Shown here in pieces: positions 5,767-6,482 of a DNA stretch of 6,482 bases. The stretch's first letter is position 1, and each line of letters begins with the position of its first letter. Both the position numbers and the translations under genes were made by a program. The DNA comes from Bacteriovoracaceae bacterium UBA6144 (GTDB taxonomy: Bacteria > Bdellovibrionota > Bacteriovoracia > Bacteriovoracales > Bacteriovoracaceae). The DNA is taken from contig DIVA01000018.1 in NCBI GenBank assembly GCA_002435705.1, positions 4,680 to 11,161 on the forward strand. Direction: 5' to 3'. The notes below the pieces were generated by a model that made no database searches, had not been told where the DNA came from, and was given only the letters and a program-made list of their open reading frames with translations.

Positions 5767-5785
5767 AGCCGCTTTAGGGTCTTTA
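5758..5785 (-). promoter_or_regulatory. Candidate sigma-28 (FliA)-like promoter for pilZ
   Basis: On the minus strand TAAAG (5785-5781) is followed by TCCGATAG (5765-5758). The known FliA consensus is TAAA-N15-GCCGATAA; here the -10 matches at six of eight positions and the spacing from TAAA is 16, one longer than ideal. PilZ genes such as ycgR are under FliA control in enteric bacteria, which makes the match worth recording. The -10 overlaps the 5' arm of the inverted repeat at 5744-5766. Such short matches arise by chance, so this is tentative. Confidence 0.3.
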
Positions 5786-5814
5786 AGCCTTTCAGTTTAA
5801 GCATTTAAGATGCT
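5782..5814. repeat. Repeated TTTAAG boxes and a short dyad in the divergent promoter region
   Basis: TTTAAG occurs at 5782-5787, 5796-5801 and 5804-5809, the first two extended to TTTAAGC. The last two flank or lie within the dyad AGCAT (5800-5804) - ttaag - ATGCT (5810-5814). These could be regulator binding sites between pilZ and the membrane-protein gene, or simple AT-rich repetition. Confidence 0.3.
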
Positions 5815-5819
5815 ATTAT
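5811..5819 (+). promoter_or_regulatory. Extended -10 promoter candidate for the membrane-protein gene
   Basis: TGCTATTAT fits the extended -10 pattern TGn followed by TATTAT (5/6 to TATAAT). The -35 at a 17-nt spacing (ttcagt, 5791-5796) is poor, which is common for extended -10 promoters. Transcription would begin near 5826, leaving a leader of about 13 nt that still contains the AGGAG site at 5829-5833. The AGCAT/ATGCT dyad at 5800-5814 overlaps it. Confidence 0.45.
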
Positions 5820-5838
5820 TTGCCGGTCAGGAGACATT

Positions 5839-6482
5839 ATGGGTCAAGTATCCGAGCAAGAAATTCAAGATTTTCTCACTAAAATTGAGTCCTATCTCGA
5901 TGACATACCCTCGAGCGAGCGTCAGAGTGGATTACTCGAGTTTAAAAATAAGCTCCAGAGCTACCAAGATGCTCACCCTCAGTTCAATTTTTTGCAGCTC
6001 AAAATGTCTCTGGGTGGCCCTCAGTTGGTGGCCAACCAGATACGCCTCAATCAGAATCAGCCTTTACGCACAATTAAATCCCAGAACGTTAATCGTTTTG
6101 CCCTGATCTTTTTTGCTCTCTCCTTTTTTACCTTCACCGCTCTCATGGGTGTGGTGTGGTGGAAGCTCACTCCCTTCTACTCTTCAACAGAGGAGAAGAT
6201 TGTGGTGCTGGGAGGATTGATTGAAATCGACCGTCAGTTGGGTCAAGCAAAAATCGGCGACTCCTTTGATTTCGGCGCCACCACCTACAAAAACATTTTT
6301 GAGGGCACCTTCGAAGTGCCGGCCACGACCACAGAAGATGTCACACTGGAGTTTGATAAAGCCCAGCTAGAACTCACCTTCACACAAGACTCTCGCATTT
6401 CATGGAATTGCAAAGTCTCTGATGAGCCTTCTGACTCATTTATTAAGCAAGAAAAAGAACTGGTCACCATCAGCCTCGTCGG
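5839..6482 (+). CDS. Single-pass membrane protein with HAAS/DUF1700-like N-terminus (3' end outside window)
   Basis: The frame is open from ATG 5839 to the window edge, giving 214 complete codons. The start has AGGAG (5829-5833) 5 nt upstream and an in-frame stop at 5806. Residues about 6-70 are helical, with IESYLDDIPSSER (16-28) and a closing LGGPQLVANQIR (58-69). This resembles the HAAS/DUF1700 pattern of an amphipathic ExYL...P..ER helix pair followed by a LG-P-x-x-x-A motif. One membrane segment spans about 87-109 (FALIFFALSFFTFTALMGVVWW). The part after it (about 118-214) is probably beta-rich (VVLGGLIEI, DSFDFG, DVTLEF, AQLELTF) and recalls the start of DUF4097-like adhesin domains. 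By the positive-inside rule (K80, R86 before the segment) the N-terminus would be cytoplasmic. It is divergent from pilZ. The family match is by eye and function is unknown. Confidence 0.8.
   Translation, partial: MGQVSEQEIQDFLTKIESYLDDIPSSERQSGLLEFKNKLQSYQDAHPQFNFLQLKMSLGGPQLVANQIRLNQNQPLRTIKSQNVNRFALIFFALSFFTFTALMGVVWWKLTPFYSSTEEKIVVLGGLIEIDRQLGQAKIGDSFDFGATTYKNIFEGTFEVPATTTEDVTLEFDKAQLELTFTQDSRISWNCKVSDEPSDSFIKQEKELVTISLV

Noticed and set aside
5810..6106. Plus-strand open frame of 98 codons starting at ATG 5810
   Set aside because: It has no good ribosome site and a Ser/Arg-rich sequence without a motif. It is out of frame with the much better supported gene at 5839, which has AGGAG and a coherent helix plus membrane-segment sequence.
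1..6482. Mobile element, CRISPR array, phage, tRNA or rRNA
   Set aside because: I found no transposase, integrase, terminal inverted repeats, spaced direct repeats or RNA-gene signatures, and the coding style looks uniform.

Overview
The window looks like chromosomal DNA from a Gram-negative bacterium. Two genes encode lipoproteins with clean lipobox signal peptides, Shine-Dalgarno (SD) sites are of the GGAGG type, and genes are packed into tight operons with 1-8 nt gaps and an ATGA overlap. The gene mix (many small lipoproteins, a PilZ protein, a RecJ with unusual motif variants, a Met/Gln/Pro-rich protein) would suit Bdellovibrionota or another deltaproteobacteria-like lineage. That placement is an impression; no marker gene here proves it. 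I see no rRNA, tRNA, insertion sequence, CRISPR array or phage gene.

Layout. (1) 1-228: the 3' end of a Met/Gln/Pro-rich low-complexity protein that enters from the left with two perfect 15-bp repeats, closed by a strong intrinsic terminator at 258-290. (2) 353-2293: a plus-strand pair, a small zinc-ribbon protein followed by the single-strand exonuclease RecJ. (3) 2286-5734: a minus-strand five-gene cluster. Read 5' to 3', it encodes a PilZ (c-di-GMP receptor) protein, a two-Rossmann FAD/NAD(P)-binding-like protein, a lipoprotein, a cytoplasmic cyclophilin prolyl isomerase and a second lipoprotein. Its end overlaps the end of recJ by 8 bp, tail to tail. (4) 5735-5838: a divergent control region. 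(5) 5839-6482: a plus-strand gene running off the right edge. It encodes a single-pass membrane protein with a HAAS/DUF1700-like N-terminal region, and it is easy to miss because no stop lies in the window.

How the genes relate. RecJ is the only gene with a firmly known pathway (recombination and repair). The PilZ cluster may link c-di-GMP signalling to envelope lipoproteins, but only gene order supports this. The most notable non-coding pattern is three separate inverted repeats, at 321-349, 5230-5255 and 5744-5766. Each places the SD, and in one case the first base of the start codon, in the 3' arm of a possible mRNA hairpin directly before a gene. They may be translation-gating hairpins, or DNA operators overlapping promoter elements. 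A sigma-28-like promoter candidate overlaps the one before pilZ.
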